Below, one piece after another: positions 33,727 to 42,768 of a stretch of 64,000 nt of DNA. The translations under genes and the position numbers were made by a program. The stretch's first letter is position 1, and the number at the start of each line of letters is the position of its first letter. The notes below the pieces were generated by a model that worked only from the letters and a program-made list of their open reading frames with translations, did no database searches and had not been told where the DNA came from. This stretch comes from Chengkuizengella axinellae (lineage in GTDB: Bacteria; Bacillota; Bacilli; Paenibacillales; KCTC-33759): NCBI RefSeq assembly GCF_030730905.1, contig NZ_JAVAMP010000014.1, positions 1-64,000 on the forward strand. The letters run 5' to 3'.

Positions 33727-34845
33727 TTAGTTTGTCTTAATTGTCACTGTTCTAGTATCTTGATTCCAATTCACATCTGCACCAAATGCTTCACTCACAA
33801 ATCTAAGAGGAACCATCGTTGAACCTTCTATTATTTTTGAAGGCTGTAATAAAGTAATGGATTTACCATTAACTTGCGCTGCATCCTCACCTACAGTTAA
33901 TAAGATTTCAACATCATCTTTTTCTGCTGTAACTGTTTTTGATTCATTATTCCACTTTACTACTGCACCTAACTCTTCGAATATTCCTCTTAATGGAACC
34001 AATGTTGTATCATTCATAATAACAGGAGATTGAGCGTAACTTTGAACTTCTCCATTAATAACTATGCTTATTTCATCGGGGCTAGTTACCTCTTCCCCAT
34101 ACGTATGATCCATTCTTTCATTTTCAAATGCAATTGAGATTTTAGGTGTACCAAAATTACCAGAGGCGATTTCATACTCGTTAAAAATAAATACCATTTT
34201 TGCATTCTCTACATAAAAAGCTTGATCTTCCCTAATACCTTCAAATCCCGAGTCACCAGTGAAATAAAGTTCTGGATTTTTAGCGATCTCATTAGAGATA
34301 AATTCATTGATTAGCTCTAAGTCCATTAAATCTGAAGCACTCACTTCCTCTGCCTCAGCTTGATTCACTATATTTACTGAATCAACAGTACTATTTGCAT
34401 TTGCACCACCTGTGTAAGTTGATGAGTTTATCACAATAGAAACGATATCACTAAATAATTTCATATCATAGTTCATATCCAAAGTGTACTTGTGGTAAGT
34501 CCAATCGTTTTCTTTTGCTTCTTCTGCAAATTCTTCTGCATTACTTTTTATTTCCTCTATATTTTGTTCAAATTTCTTTTTGATCTTCTCGTTGATTTCC
34601 TTTTGAAATTCCTTGTCTATTAAACCTTGAATTTCTGGCAGGATCGCATTTACTGCTACCTCGTCATTTTCAAAAGACAGATCATGTTCTTTTATCGTTA
34701 TTACCTGCTCAATGCTCTGAGCCAATTGCAATTGTGACGTCATATTCGTTCCTTGTAATGGGAATTGATTCGCTAAGCTAGGTTGCATAGCTCCTCCGAT
34801 TAATAGTGTTCCTGCTAATGTAATGATCATTGCATTTTTTTTCAT
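33727..34845 (-). CDS. Secreted DUF4163/DUF3298 protein with copper-amine-oxidase-like stalk domains
   Basis: A 372-residue exported protein. The signal peptide covers ~1-25 (MKKNAMIITLAGTLLIGGAM, then SLA). Residues ~50-245 resemble DUF4163/DUF3298, as in RsiV and PdaC: TYTGGANANSTVDSVNI is the recognisable stretch. Two 'copper amine oxidase N-terminal' repeats follow (VINGEVQSYAQSP to PLRGIFEELGAVVKW, and VNGKSITLLQ to PLRFVSEAFGADVNW); these bind cell-wall or surface polymers in Paenibacillaceae. The RsiV-like part could bind lysozyme or peptidoglycan. It is first in a four-gene unit with a lipoprotein and a two-component system. Confidence 0.85.
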   Translation of the reverse strand: MKKNAMIITLAGTLLIGGAMQPSLANQFPLQGTNMTSQLQLAQSIEQVITIKEHDLSFENDEVAVNAILPEIQGLIDKEFQKEINEKIKKKFEQNIEEIKSNAEEFAEEAKENDWTYHKYTLDMNYDMKLFSDIVSIVINSSTYTGGANANSTVDSVNIVNQAEAEEVSASDLMDLELINEFISNEIAKNPELYFTGDSGFEGIREDQAFYVENAKMVFIFNEYEIASGNFGTPKISIAFENERMDHTYGEEVTSPDEISIVINGEVQSYAQSPVIMNDTTLVPLRGIFEELGAVVKWNNESKTVTAEKDDVEILLTVGEDAAQVNGKSITLLQPSKIIEGSTMVPLRFVSEAFGADVNWNQDTRTVTIKTN

Positions 34846-34988
34846 GTTTATCTCTCCTTTGATGTATGTTGCTTAAATTATATTTAAGGCTCATTTAAGG
34901 CTCATCCTACCCATTGTAATTCTATGAATCATTTTTCAAACTCGTTTTTGTTTCTGTAATCATCCTACTATAAAAATATAGGTAGATG

Positions 34989-35005
34989 GTTACAAAGAAG
35001 TTACA
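34989..35005 (-). promoter_or_regulatory. WalR/PhoP-type response-regulator site
   Basis: On the minus strand TGTAAC-N5-TGTAAC fits the WalR consensus TGTWAH-N5-TGTWAH exactly, about 145 bp before the stalk-domain gene. The response regulator of this operon or the housekeeping WalR could bind it. Confidence 0.45.
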
Positions 35006-35162
35006 TTTCGTTTCTATAACAAAAATTCCTATTGGGGTCTTTCGAAGAGGTTTCCCAATACTTCATGTAACCCTCAAAAGATTTAATGAATTTTAAATAG
35101 AGGAAAACGAGCAAATAGGGCTAAGAAATTCCCCTAATTTCGTATGATATGTTGAAATTAAA

Positions 35163-35190
35163 AAAATAAGGGAAAAATTTTCCCTTATTT
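35163..35190. terminator. Palindromic terminator
   Basis: AAATAAGGGAAAA and TTTTCCCTTATTT form a near-perfect palindrome with A and T tails on both sides. It lies downstream of the MFS gene on the minus strand. Confidence 0.75.
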
Positions 35191-35258
35191 TCATTTCAGG
35201 ATGAGGAGTAAGGTATTTTCACAAAGATATAGACCTATCTTTGTTCATAGTTTTTTAC

Positions 35259-36512
35259 TCAAGCCGTTTTTTCAGTTACTTGTTTATTTGATGAAACGGA
35301 GGATTTCACAAACAAACCTGTATAAACCAATAATATGCCTAGCATAATCACAATCCCAATATATACTGACATCATTGTAGGGATCAAATAGGCACCTATA
35401 ATGATGGTAGATCGTGCAATTAAATCAGCTCCGCTAAAGGAAATACCTGCAAAAGCTAAATAAGAACCTCTTTTATCATCAGGAATCATGTTAGCCTGCT
35501 CCGCATTCCTTACTGGGGAATATACTAACTCTCCTATCGTAGCAATAAAATTGAATAAAATTAGAATGAGCAGCGAATTTGCTGAGGTAATTGTGATATA
35601 GCCAATGGCATATATCATAAGTCCTATTAACAACACCTTCTGACTGCTGAAGCGGTTCGTAAATTTGTTAACCATAAATGTTAAACATACTACTAAAAGC
35701 ATGTTTTGGATATTAAGAATACTTAACATATGAACGCCTACAATTTTATACTGTCCAATTTCAATAGGTTGGAACGATTCTGCTAAACGTACACCTATGT
35801 AACTATTTTTTGAAAACTCAGCTGCAAGGATAAACATATATCCTACAACTACTTTAACAAATGGTTTGTCTTGCAATGCTATTTTATAGTTTTGTATTAA
35901 ATCTAAAAATACATTATGATGCTGTTTTTTTAACATTCTCTTTTGCTCATCTATTAACCAGATTTTATAAGCAATCGGAAGCATAGAAGAAGTTATACAA
36001 AGTAAAGAAAACAACAAAATTTGGTGGTTTAAATATAATAAACCTCCTAAAGCAGCACCAATGGCCATAGATAAATTTACAAGCCAATAATCAATAGTAT
36101 ATACAGATTTACGATTTTCAGGTGTTGTTGAATCGAGAATAATTGCGTGCATTGCTGGTCGACCTAAACTGCTGGTCACTATGAATCCTACGTAAGCAAT
36201 CGCAAATATCCAGATTAAGTTATCTTTAGGTAATAAGCTAATCGTCATAAATAAAAACATCAAAGCACTTAATGAGGATGTAATTAGCAACACTTTTTTT
36301 CGAGGGAGGCGATCCGAAATATAACCACCAATCAAATTAACAAAAAAACCAATAAAAACTGTAATGATTAAAAATATTCCTGCCCAAACTTTATTCATTT
36401 CTTGAGCAAAAAACAATGCCATAAAGGGCATTACAGCAGAAAATACAACTCGACTAAAAAAAGATGTAATTAAACGAACTTTGATATTTTGTGGGTAGTC
36501 TTTCCAACTCAT
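35259..36512 (-). CDS. MFS transporter paired with the second SgrR-like regulator
   Basis: A 417-residue major facilitator protein with twelve predicted helices. The loop between helices 2 and 3 reads GGYISDRLPRKKVLLI, and SPVRNAEQANMIPDDKRG matches the conserved region after helix 10 in YdeG/MdtH-like exporters. It is divergent from the SgrR-like gene at 36566 with only 53 bp between starts. This pair repeats the arrangement at 27124-30302. Substrate unknown; probably efflux. Confidence 0.88.
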   Translation of the reverse strand: MSWKDYPQNIKVRLITSFFSRVVFSAVMPFMALFFAQEMNKVWAGIFLIITVFIGFFVNLIGGYISDRLPRKKVLLITSSLSALMFLFMTISLLPKDNLIWIFAIAYVGFIVTSSLGRPAMHAIILDSTTPENRKSVYTIDYWLVNLSMAIGAALGGLLYLNHQILLFSLLCITSSMLPIAYKIWLIDEQKRMLKKQHHNVFLDLIQNYKIALQDKPFVKVVVGYMFILAAEFSKNSYIGVRLAESFQPIEIGQYKIVGVHMLSILNIQNMLLVVCLTFMVNKFTNRFSSQKVLLIGLMIYAIGYITITSANSLLILILFNFIATIGELVYSPVRNAEQANMIPDDKRGSYLAFAGISFSGADLIARSTIIIGAYLIPTMMSVYIGIVIMLGILLVYTGLFVKSSVSSNKQVTEKTA

Positions 36513-36565
36513 CTTGTCACTCTCCTTCGTGTATTGTATATTAAACTAGACTCAATATATTAAAA

Positions 36566-38275
36566 ATGGACATTTTAAATAATTACGTCCACTTTTACAA
36601 GGAGAGTATGATGGATAAAAACTTATTAAGATTATGGCAATCCGTATCTTCAGGAAGCAGTAAAAAGGAACACTTAGCTGAAGTATTAGGATTAAGTCTA
36701 AAACAGACAACTAGGTATATTCACAAATGGACAAAGGAAGGTTGGCTAACCTTTACTTCTGGTCGTGGTAGAGGTAATGTCTCTAAACTACAGTGGTTAA
36801 AAAATGTAGAAGAAATATATGAGGATCACATTATGAAAATGATGGATCAAGAACCCATTGAAATTACTAGTAAATATTTATTGTTTGATTGGTCCATAGA
36901 AAGTAAACAGCGTTTGCTTAAAAAATTTCATTCCAAGTTTGGATATACTCAAAGTACAAATGTATATGATAAATTGATTGTCCCAAGAAAATACCCATTT
37001 CTTACTATTCATCCATTAGAATCTGCTGATATTCAAAGTGCTAATATTGTAGCCAATGTCTATAATAAATTGGTTTCTATCGATGAAAAAGGAGTAGTCT
37101 TGCCTGAATTAGCACACAGTTGGGATCTAACTTCTTACAAACTAAGGTTATATTTGAAAAAAGATATAAAGTTCCATGATGGTTCCGTACTGAGTGCTGA
37201 GGATGTGGTGTTTTGCCTTCAAAGATTGCGTAATCATGAAGATTTCAGAGGACTCTGGAAACATGCAGATAATATCAGTGCTCTGTCTCCTTTAATTGTA
37301 GATATTGACTTCTCATCTGGCTGGAGTTGTAGTCTTCAAATGCTTAGTAAATTGAACGCCTGCATATATAAAGAAGTGAATGGAAGGTTATTTGGAACTG
37401 GATGCTTTTATATAGAAGAAAATAATGAGTTTAAGACTACTTTATTAGCTTTCAAGGACTATTTTCAAGAAAGGCCACTGCTTGATGCTGTTGAATTTGT
37501 GCAAGTTCCTCTAGATTTTGATATGATTTATCGTTCAGCTAATCAAGAGAAAGAGGACTCCACTTTTCAGGTTGAAAGCAATTCAGGCTTTGGTGTAATC
37601 ATCATGAATACATTTCGTCAGTCCGCAATTCAGCACAAGGGAGTCCGTGATTATTTACATTACATTATAGGAAAACAACGTCATGAAATCGATAAAGTAT
37701 CGACTCGTCTTATAGCCAATCATGAAGGATGCTTAATCGGTCAAAGCCAACTTTATATGTTAAAAGAGGTGGAACGACCACATTTTACAGAACCAATTAT
37801 AATACGTGGAGTCAATTATACAGAACAAACAACGATGTGGTTAAAAGAAACACTAGAAAAAGAAAATATCCCAGTCGAAATCAAATGGCTTTCTTTTGAA
37901 GATACAATTAAGCGGAAAGGGAATGAACATTTTGACCTTTTTATTCATGGAGAAGGCTTTGAAATAAATCATGATTTTTCTTTTTATTACTTCTTACAAA
38001 ATGGACGATCACCATTAGCTAATGTGTTAGAAACGGATCCAACCTTATTAGCATTGTTAAATAATTACGTGAATACACCATTTAAAAAATGGAATTCATT
38101 GAATTTACAAATGGAAAAAACATTGATAAGTAGTTCAATTATGATTCCACTTTATTATAGTAAAAGACAGATTCCCTTCTCTCATGACTTAATGAATATT
38201 AACATCACACACTTTGGTTATGTTGATTTTTCCAAGCTATGGGTAAAGCCTAATCTGACCAAAAAAGCACACTGA
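36566..38275 (+). CDS. SgrR-like regulator with solute-binding domain (second copy)
   Basis: A 569-residue paralogue of the protein at 27124-28932. The N-terminal winged helix reads EVLGLSLKQTTRYIHKWTKE then GWLTFTSGRGRGNVSKLQWL. The SBP_bac_5 domain reads LTIHPLESADIQSANIVANV, LRLYLKKDIKFHDGSVLSAE and DVVFCLQRLRN. No signal peptide, so cytosolic. The first ATG (36566) has no ribosome site, whereas AAGGAG precedes ATGs 42-45 bp later. I keep the first because its product (DILNNYVHFY) aligns with the paralogue's start (NLIDDYIKLY). Probably controls the divergent MFS gene. Confidence 0.85.
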   Translation: MDILNNYVHFYKESMMDKNLLRLWQSVSSGSSKKEHLAEVLGLSLKQTTRYIHKWTKEGWLTFTSGRGRGNVSKLQWLKNVEEIYEDHIMKMMDQEPIEITSKYLLFDWSIESKQRLLKKFHSKFGYTQSTNVYDKLIVPRKYPFLTIHPLESADIQSANIVANVYNKLVSIDEKGVVLPELAHSWDLTSYKLRLYLKKDIKFHDGSVLSAEDVVFCLQRLRNHEDFRGLWKHADNISALSPLIVDIDFSSGWSCSLQMLSKLNACIYKEVNGRLFGTGCFYIEENNEFKTTLLAFKDYFQERPLLDAVEFVQVPLDFDMIYRSANQEKEDSTFQVESNSGFGVIIMNTFRQSAIQHKGVRDYLHYIIGKQRHEIDKVSTRLIANHEGCLIGQSQLYMLKEVERPHFTEPIIIRGVNYTEQTTMWLKETLEKENIPVEIKWLSFEDTIKRKGNEHFDLFIHGEGFEINHDFSFYYFLQNGRSPLANVLETDPTLLALLNNYVNTPFKKWNSLNLQMEKTLISSSIMIPLYYSKRQIPFSHDLMNINITHFGYVDFSKLWVKPNLTKKAH

Positions 38276-38283
38276 AATTCAGA

Positions 38284-40002
38284 TTAAACAATGCCCGCAA
38301 CTAAACTCGTGATCATAACGAATAGAAACCCTAACATAAATAATACAAACGGGAATAAAATAACTCTCTTTCTATAGAGTACAGGTAATATGGGAACAAA
38401 CAAACTGAATACTAAAGCCATAACCAATGAGATCACACCTGAAATATTCAAAGTTAATGAAATCGATAGTAAGTAAATAACTGGAACAAATATAAAGATC
38501 CCTGGAATCGCCAATAATAATAACACAAAATTGCTATAGCTATCTCGTCTTAAATTTTCACCTCTAATGAATACATAGAACATACCCAACAAACTAGTGA
38601 GTAGCGGCCAAGTAAATAAATAGCTGGCTCCTGGCAAGAACAAACTGCAAACAATCATGAAAGTGAACCATATCCATAATACACCAAAGCTTAAGTTATT
38701 TTGATTTATTTTTCGATTTAATAGTTGGTAAACAAGGATAAATAACGCAGAAATTTGCAGTGCAAAGCCAATTAAAAACATATCACTATAACGATGATCC
38801 ATAATGAATGTAGACTCAAAATCAGAAAATAAGTTATACACTGCATTCCATTCTAGTTGAAAGATAGCGTATACAAACCCTAATAAAACAATATAAACAA
38901 ACATACTAATGACAGTCCCTCTAAATGAAAGCATTTGTTTTCTAATTCCATAGATAAAAATAAATATAAACAATAATGCAATGGCTATCATGAATGGAAT
39001 GACGAGTTTGCTTGAATAAGAGATAAACTGCTTGCTAAAAACAGTAAAATATACTGCATTGTCATCTTTTTCATTCCCCAATTCCATATTCCCTAACGAT
39101 TGAACTAAACTCAATGCATTATCACCTTGACCTTGCATCGTCCCCACATTTAAATTGTCTACACTATCCTCTAGTGTATGGTAAGCGTCTAATCCAATAA
39201 TAGGCGCAAAATTCAAACCCTGCATACCTGATTCTATAAAGACTGTGAAATCTGTATAATTAGGCATTCTTTTATAAACTTCATATGAAAAAGAATAAGC
39301 TACTGGGTAAGGTGCCTTTTTGAATTCATTTATCAGCAATCCGTTCTGATCACTTGTTTCAAACATAATTGAAGGACCGCTATTACCACGAGCTTCTAAA
39401 TTAACGACAAATTCTACTTCATTTGACCAAGGATGTTCATTCACAAAAGCCTGAGCACCGAGCGTTCCTTTCCCATAATCGCCCTTCTCTTCCGCATCCG
39501 TGAACAATAAAACAAGATCATGTTTAATAGAATCCCCTTCTATAATGGCTCTTGATACTTCTAGTATAGTCGCTACACCCATACCATCATCTGCTGCGCC
39601 TGGAGATTCAGAAACAGTATCGTAATGTGCAGAAAGCATTATTACAGAATCAGAATTTGTCCCATTGATTCTAGCCATAATATTCTTAAATTCACCTGCT
39701 TCTTGTATTTCAGGATCAAGACCTAGGTCATTCAGTTCATTGAATATATAATTACGAACGTTTTCATGTTCTTCAGATCCAACGGGATGTGGTTCTTTTG
39801 CTATCACCTCTAAATGCAGCATTGCTCTTTCGGCAGAAAATTGTGTTGAATCTGCATTGAATTCCATCGGTGCTGGCGTTTTTAAAACCATAAGACTAAA
39901 AAATATAGACAACAAAATAACAAAAATAAAAAAGAAGACCATCAAACGACTGGAGTATACGTTTAAATGTTGGTCATATCCCGTTCTAAATTGTAAATTC
40001 AT
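38284..40002 (-). CDS. Membrane-bound M28-family metallopeptidase
   Basis: A 572-residue protein: one N-terminal membrane helix (~20-41), an extracytoplasmic M28 zinc aminopeptidase domain (~55-320) and about eight C-terminal helices (~335-570), like the eukaryotic ER peptidase ERMP1/Fxna. Metal and catalytic residues visible: His126 in SAHYD, Asp138/139 in GAADDGMG, Glu171/172 in DAEEKG, Glu203 in LEARG and His275 in DAYHT. It probably removes N-terminal residues from peptides outside the membrane. Convergent with the SgrR-like gene (8-bp gap). No operon partner. Confidence 0.9.
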   Translation of the reverse strand: MNLQFRTGYDQHLNVYSSRLMVFFFIFVILLSIFFSLMVLKTPAPMEFNADSTQFSAERAMLHLEVIAKEPHPVGSEEHENVRNYIFNELNDLGLDPEIQEAGEFKNIMARINGTNSDSVIMLSAHYDTVSESPGAADDGMGVATILEVSRAIIEGDSIKHDLVLLFTDAEEKGDYGKGTLGAQAFVNEHPWSNEVEFVVNLEARGNSGPSIMFETSDQNGLLINEFKKAPYPVAYSFSYEVYKRMPNYTDFTVFIESGMQGLNFAPIIGLDAYHTLEDSVDNLNVGTMQGQGDNALSLVQSLGNMELGNEKDDNAVYFTVFSKQFISYSSKLVIPFMIAIALLFIFIFIYGIRKQMLSFRGTVISMFVYIVLLGFVYAIFQLEWNAVYNLFSDFESTFIMDHRYSDMFLIGFALQISALFILVYQLLNRKINQNNLSFGVLWIWFTFMIVCSLFLPGASYLFTWPLLTSLLGMFYVFIRGENLRRDSYSNFVLLLLAIPGIFIFVPVIYLLSISLTLNISGVISLVMALVFSLFVPILPVLYRKRVILFPFVLFMLGFLFVMITSLVAGIV

Positions 40003-40110
40003 GGAGTATCATCACGCTCCCTTCAAATACAATATTTTGTTTGGGTTTTTAATTTTGTACTATTAATTTAGCTTATTCATATCAACTAAAAATCAGAAGC
40101 AGACCCCAAT

Positions 40111-40831
40111 TTAATATGTTGAGAACGATATGTGACCACCTTGATAAAATCCATCTTTAAACACATAGTTCATCTTAAGTTCACCAATATACATAGCTGG
40201 TGTAATTTGTACTCCTGCTGTTGGCAGACAAGGTATTATTTTCAACATTATAGGTGATATGATTTCTTATTACTGCTTTTTTAAATAGATGGCTCTCTTC
40301 GATTGTTTCGATTTCTTCATAAGGTACAACATAAGCTTCTTCTCCATCTATAATGATCTTAACGCCTTCGTTAGAAACAATCCCACTAAACTTTCTCATC
40401 AATGCAATCTCCGCATCTTCAACTCGTGCTTCAAACAGCATATAATGATCAAATACATGTAATTCTGAATAATGCATGCCAATTCCATATCCAGTGGTCA
40501 ATACCACTGCTATTTCTTTTTTTTGATCATCATTTAAATCAACTGCATAGATCTCAGGCAAAAAATGTTTTGGTCCATCTACATTTCTCCAAGCAAATGT
40601 TTTTTTATTAGTTATTGTCACGATCCCAAGTTGCTTTTTTATTAAACACTTCAGAAACTGTTTCTAATGGAAATAGAACCTTATCATTCATTACCTGAGG
40701 TGAGACATCTGTTTTATTTCGTAACCGTTCAAAATAACTTTAATCACATCATCTGCCGATATAGCAAAAGTTGCAAAAACAAATATCACACAAGTTATAC
40801 TTGAAATGATGAATGTATTTTTCATTTTCAT
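40111..40831 (-). pseudogene. Decayed tandem copy of the 40943-41803 gene
   Basis: The region matches the intact neighbour along its length: a signal-peptide start (MKMKNTFIIS, ATG at 40831 with GGAAGGA upstream), TDVSPQVMNDKVLFPLETV, FAWRNVDGPKHFLPEIYAVD and a C-terminus MYIGELKMNYVFKDGFYQGG. Reading all of it needs a frameshift after the first ~40 codons, passing stop codons after TWDRDNN, loss of about 45 codons corresponding to the middle of the neighbour, and another frameshift before the last ~35 codons. The 146-codon open frame at 40181-40621 is only its largest surviving piece. Confidence 0.8.
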
Positions 40832-40942
40832 AATAAACATCCTTCCATTTGAATTTGAATCTCTAAATTAACTTGTGTCTTTTCCAATACTCAAAAATTT
40901 AAAGTTTCGTCATCTAATTATTGTCCATAAGTTTATTTATAG

Positions 40943-41803
40943 TTAATGCACTTTTTTTGAGAATGATATGTGATCTCCGTAATAAAATCCATCTCCATAC
41001 ACATACTTCATCCTCAATTCACCAATAAACCTGCTAGGGGCAATTTGTATACCTGCTGTTGCATATAATATATTATTTTCAACGTAATAATCTTGTAAAT
41101 CCTTTATGGTTGGAACTTTATATAAAAGCCCCTTTTTTTTCGCCTGAAATTGAGTTACATCATATGGGGCAGAAAATGCTTCCTTCCCATTAATTTTTAT
41201 ATTAATCCCTTCATCTGTAAGACTCCCACTGAAGTTTTCCATAAATAAGATATCTGCTTTTTCTACTGGAATTTCTGACAGGGAATTTTTATCAAAAACA
41301 TATAATTCTTTCTGACTGATCCCTGTTCCATGGTCTGTTGTCACAACCACTACAATTTCTTTTTTGTGGTCGCCATTCAAATCTGCTTCATATATTTTTG
41401 GAAAATATGTAGGGTTCCAAGTAGTTCTCCAAGCAAAAACTCGTTCATGACTATCTGTTTTGATTTTAAGATTGTGATAATAGCTTCCGTATGTTCCTAA
41501 CGTTCCAAAAATCTTGACACTGCCAGTATTTAATTCTTTTAACTCTGAAAGAAACTCTTCCTTATCATTGATTAATACATGTTTGGCATATTGATCCCAA
41601 AACACTCTTTTCCCATATGCCGTAGAAATGAAACTTAATGGGACCATCACTCGGTTATCTACAATTTGTGGAGAGACATCTGGGGTCATTTCCAAATCAT
41701 TTATAAAAATCTTAACTCTATCTTCAGCCAATACAATGAATGTTACAAAAGCAAATAGTACACAAGATATATTTAAAATAATTAATGTATTTATTATTTT
41801 CAT
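40943..41803 (-). CDS. Secreted protein with one copper-amine-oxidase-like stalk domain
   Basis: A 286-residue protein with an N-terminal signal peptide or anchor (IINTLIILNISCVLFAFVTF). A single stalk-type domain follows (VKIFINDLEMTPDVSPQIVD, NRVMVPLSFISTAYGKRVFW). Then comes a ~180-residue part with YEADLNGDHKKEIVVVVTTD, which resembles the FG-GAP-like 'DxNxDxxxE' motif and a beta-rich domain. Probably a cell-surface protein of unknown role. AAAGGA lies 8 nt before the ATG. A decayed tandem copy lies directly downstream (40111-40831), so one copy has been under relaxed selection. Confidence 0.72.
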   Translation of the reverse strand: MKIINTLIILNISCVLFAFVTFIVLAEDRVKIFINDLEMTPDVSPQIVDNRVMVPLSFISTAYGKRVFWDQYAKHVLINDKEEFLSELKELNTGSVKIFGTLGTYGSYYHNLKIKTDSHERVFAWRTTWNPTYFPKIYEADLNGDHKKEIVVVVTTDHGTGISQKELYVFDKNSLSEIPVEKADILFMENFSGSLTDEGINIKINGKEAFSAPYDVTQFQAKKKGLLYKVPTIKDLQDYYVENNILYATAGIQIAPSRFIGELRMKYVYGDGFYYGDHISFSKKVH

Positions 41804-41861
41804 ATTAGAAATCCTTTCATTTGACTTCTAATTATTTTGTCTTTTTCATCCTTATTCATAC

Positions 41862-41889
41862 AAAAAAAGCCTGGCAAAATGCCAAGCCT
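41862..41889 (-). terminator. Intrinsic terminator behind the Nudix remnant
   Basis: On the minus strand GGCTTGGCA and TGCCAGGC pair with one wobble around a 3-nt loop, followed by seven T. It follows the broken Nudix gene and lies before the start of the stalk-domain gene. Confidence 0.75.
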
Positions 41890-41905
41890 ATAATAAAAAA
41901 TTTAT

Positions 41906-42103
41906 TTAACATTGAACTATATTCCCACCAAGTTCCATCGAACCAGATGGCATTCCCCAGCTTTCACTATCTCTTCTTTTAGTGAATAAGAAATGCTCTC
42001 TATCATTTTGAATCATGGTACGTACTGAAGGAACAATAAGTTCAGTATGACCAACTAAATTTCTTGATTTTCCTATCTATGAATCTTCCCAATCAGTAGA
42101 CAT
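41906..42103 (-). pseudogene. Truncated Nudix hydrolase
   Basis: The minus strand reads MSTDWEDS, a stop, then RNLVGHTELIVPSVRTMIQN, LFTKRRDSESWGMPSGSMEL and GGNIVQC before a stop at 41906. This is the N-terminal third of a Nudix hydrolase of the LVGHxPLxxPG type, up to the start of the Nudix box, which normally continues GGxxELGES. An internal stop at codon 9 and loss of the Nudix box residues and C-terminus make it non-functional. Confidence 0.65.
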
Positions 42104-42109
42104 CTCGTT

Positions 42110-42562
42110 CTATTCTTCTATTTCAAAGATAGAATCAACCACTATTGGAAGCTGATCTCTTAATGAATTAGCGCCAAAGACAGATCTTGCATGGTCACCT
42201 TTGTGTCCAAATACTTCTAACATCAGATCAGAGCAACCATTTAATACTTTATGCGGCTCTTCAAATTCAGCAGAAGAGTTAATAAATCCTTGGATTTTCA
42301 CCACTCTTTTTACTTTATCTAATGAACCTAACGCATCTTTTATAACGGCCAACACTTCAATTCCTGCCTGCTTTGCAAATTCATACCCTTGTTCTGTTGT
42401 AAATTCCTTGCCAAGTTTTCCTCTCGGATTTCCAGAAGGTCCTTTCCCCGAAACATACAACAATCCATTTACGATTGCAAAATTTGAATATTTTGCAGCT
42501 GGTGCACTCGCTTCAGGTAAAACAATATCTAATTCTTTTAATTTTTTTTCTATTACAGACAT
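42110..42562 (-). CDS. RidA (YjgF/YER057c/UK114) family protein
   Basis: A 150-residue RidA-family protein. Recognisable stretches are LYVSGKGPSGNPRGKLGKEF, VIKDALGSLDKVKRVVKIQG, the DHARSVFGANSLRDQLPIVV region that carries the conserved arginine and VEI/VDS edge, and a C-terminal Glu. RidA proteins hydrolyse reactive enamine/imine intermediates from PLP enzymes. This one is of the ~150-residue subfamily, longer than the ~125-residue archetype, so its activity may differ. It is divergent from the aldo/keto reductase gene. Starts at ATG 42562 with GGAGGGAA upstream. Confidence 0.88.
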   Translation of the reverse strand: MSVIEKKLKELDIVLPEASAPAAKYSNFAIVNGLLYVSGKGPSGNPRGKLGKEFTTEQGYEFAKQAGIEVLAVIKDALGSLDKVKRVVKIQGFINSSAEFEEPHKVLNGCSDLMLEVFGHKGDHARSVFGANSLRDQLPIVVDSIFEIEE

Positions 42563-42768
42563 GTAAGTTCCCTCCTGATATCATTTTGTAATTGAAAATG
42601 ATTTAAATGAAAGCTTATCCAACTATTGGAACTCAGTCAAGGTTTTTTTATGAATTTGAAGGAAATAATTTAAACTGTATATTATCACTACGACTATGAT
42701 AAAATTTAACAAAGAATAGGGTATTCAAAAAGCTCACACAAACTATCGCATTGAAGGAAGGTATAAAT

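Larger units (their letters stand above)
34846..35258. other. Intergenic region upstream of the four-gene operon
   Basis: Holds a WalR/PhoP-type direct repeat at 34989-35005, a duplicated TTTAAGGCTCA near 34882 and a strong hairpin at 35163-35190. No gene seen. Confidence 0.5.

Noticed and set aside
40181-40621. 146-codon frame as an independent gene
   Set aside because: Flanking sequence in other frames matches the rest of the neighbouring protein, so it is a piece of a pseudogene.
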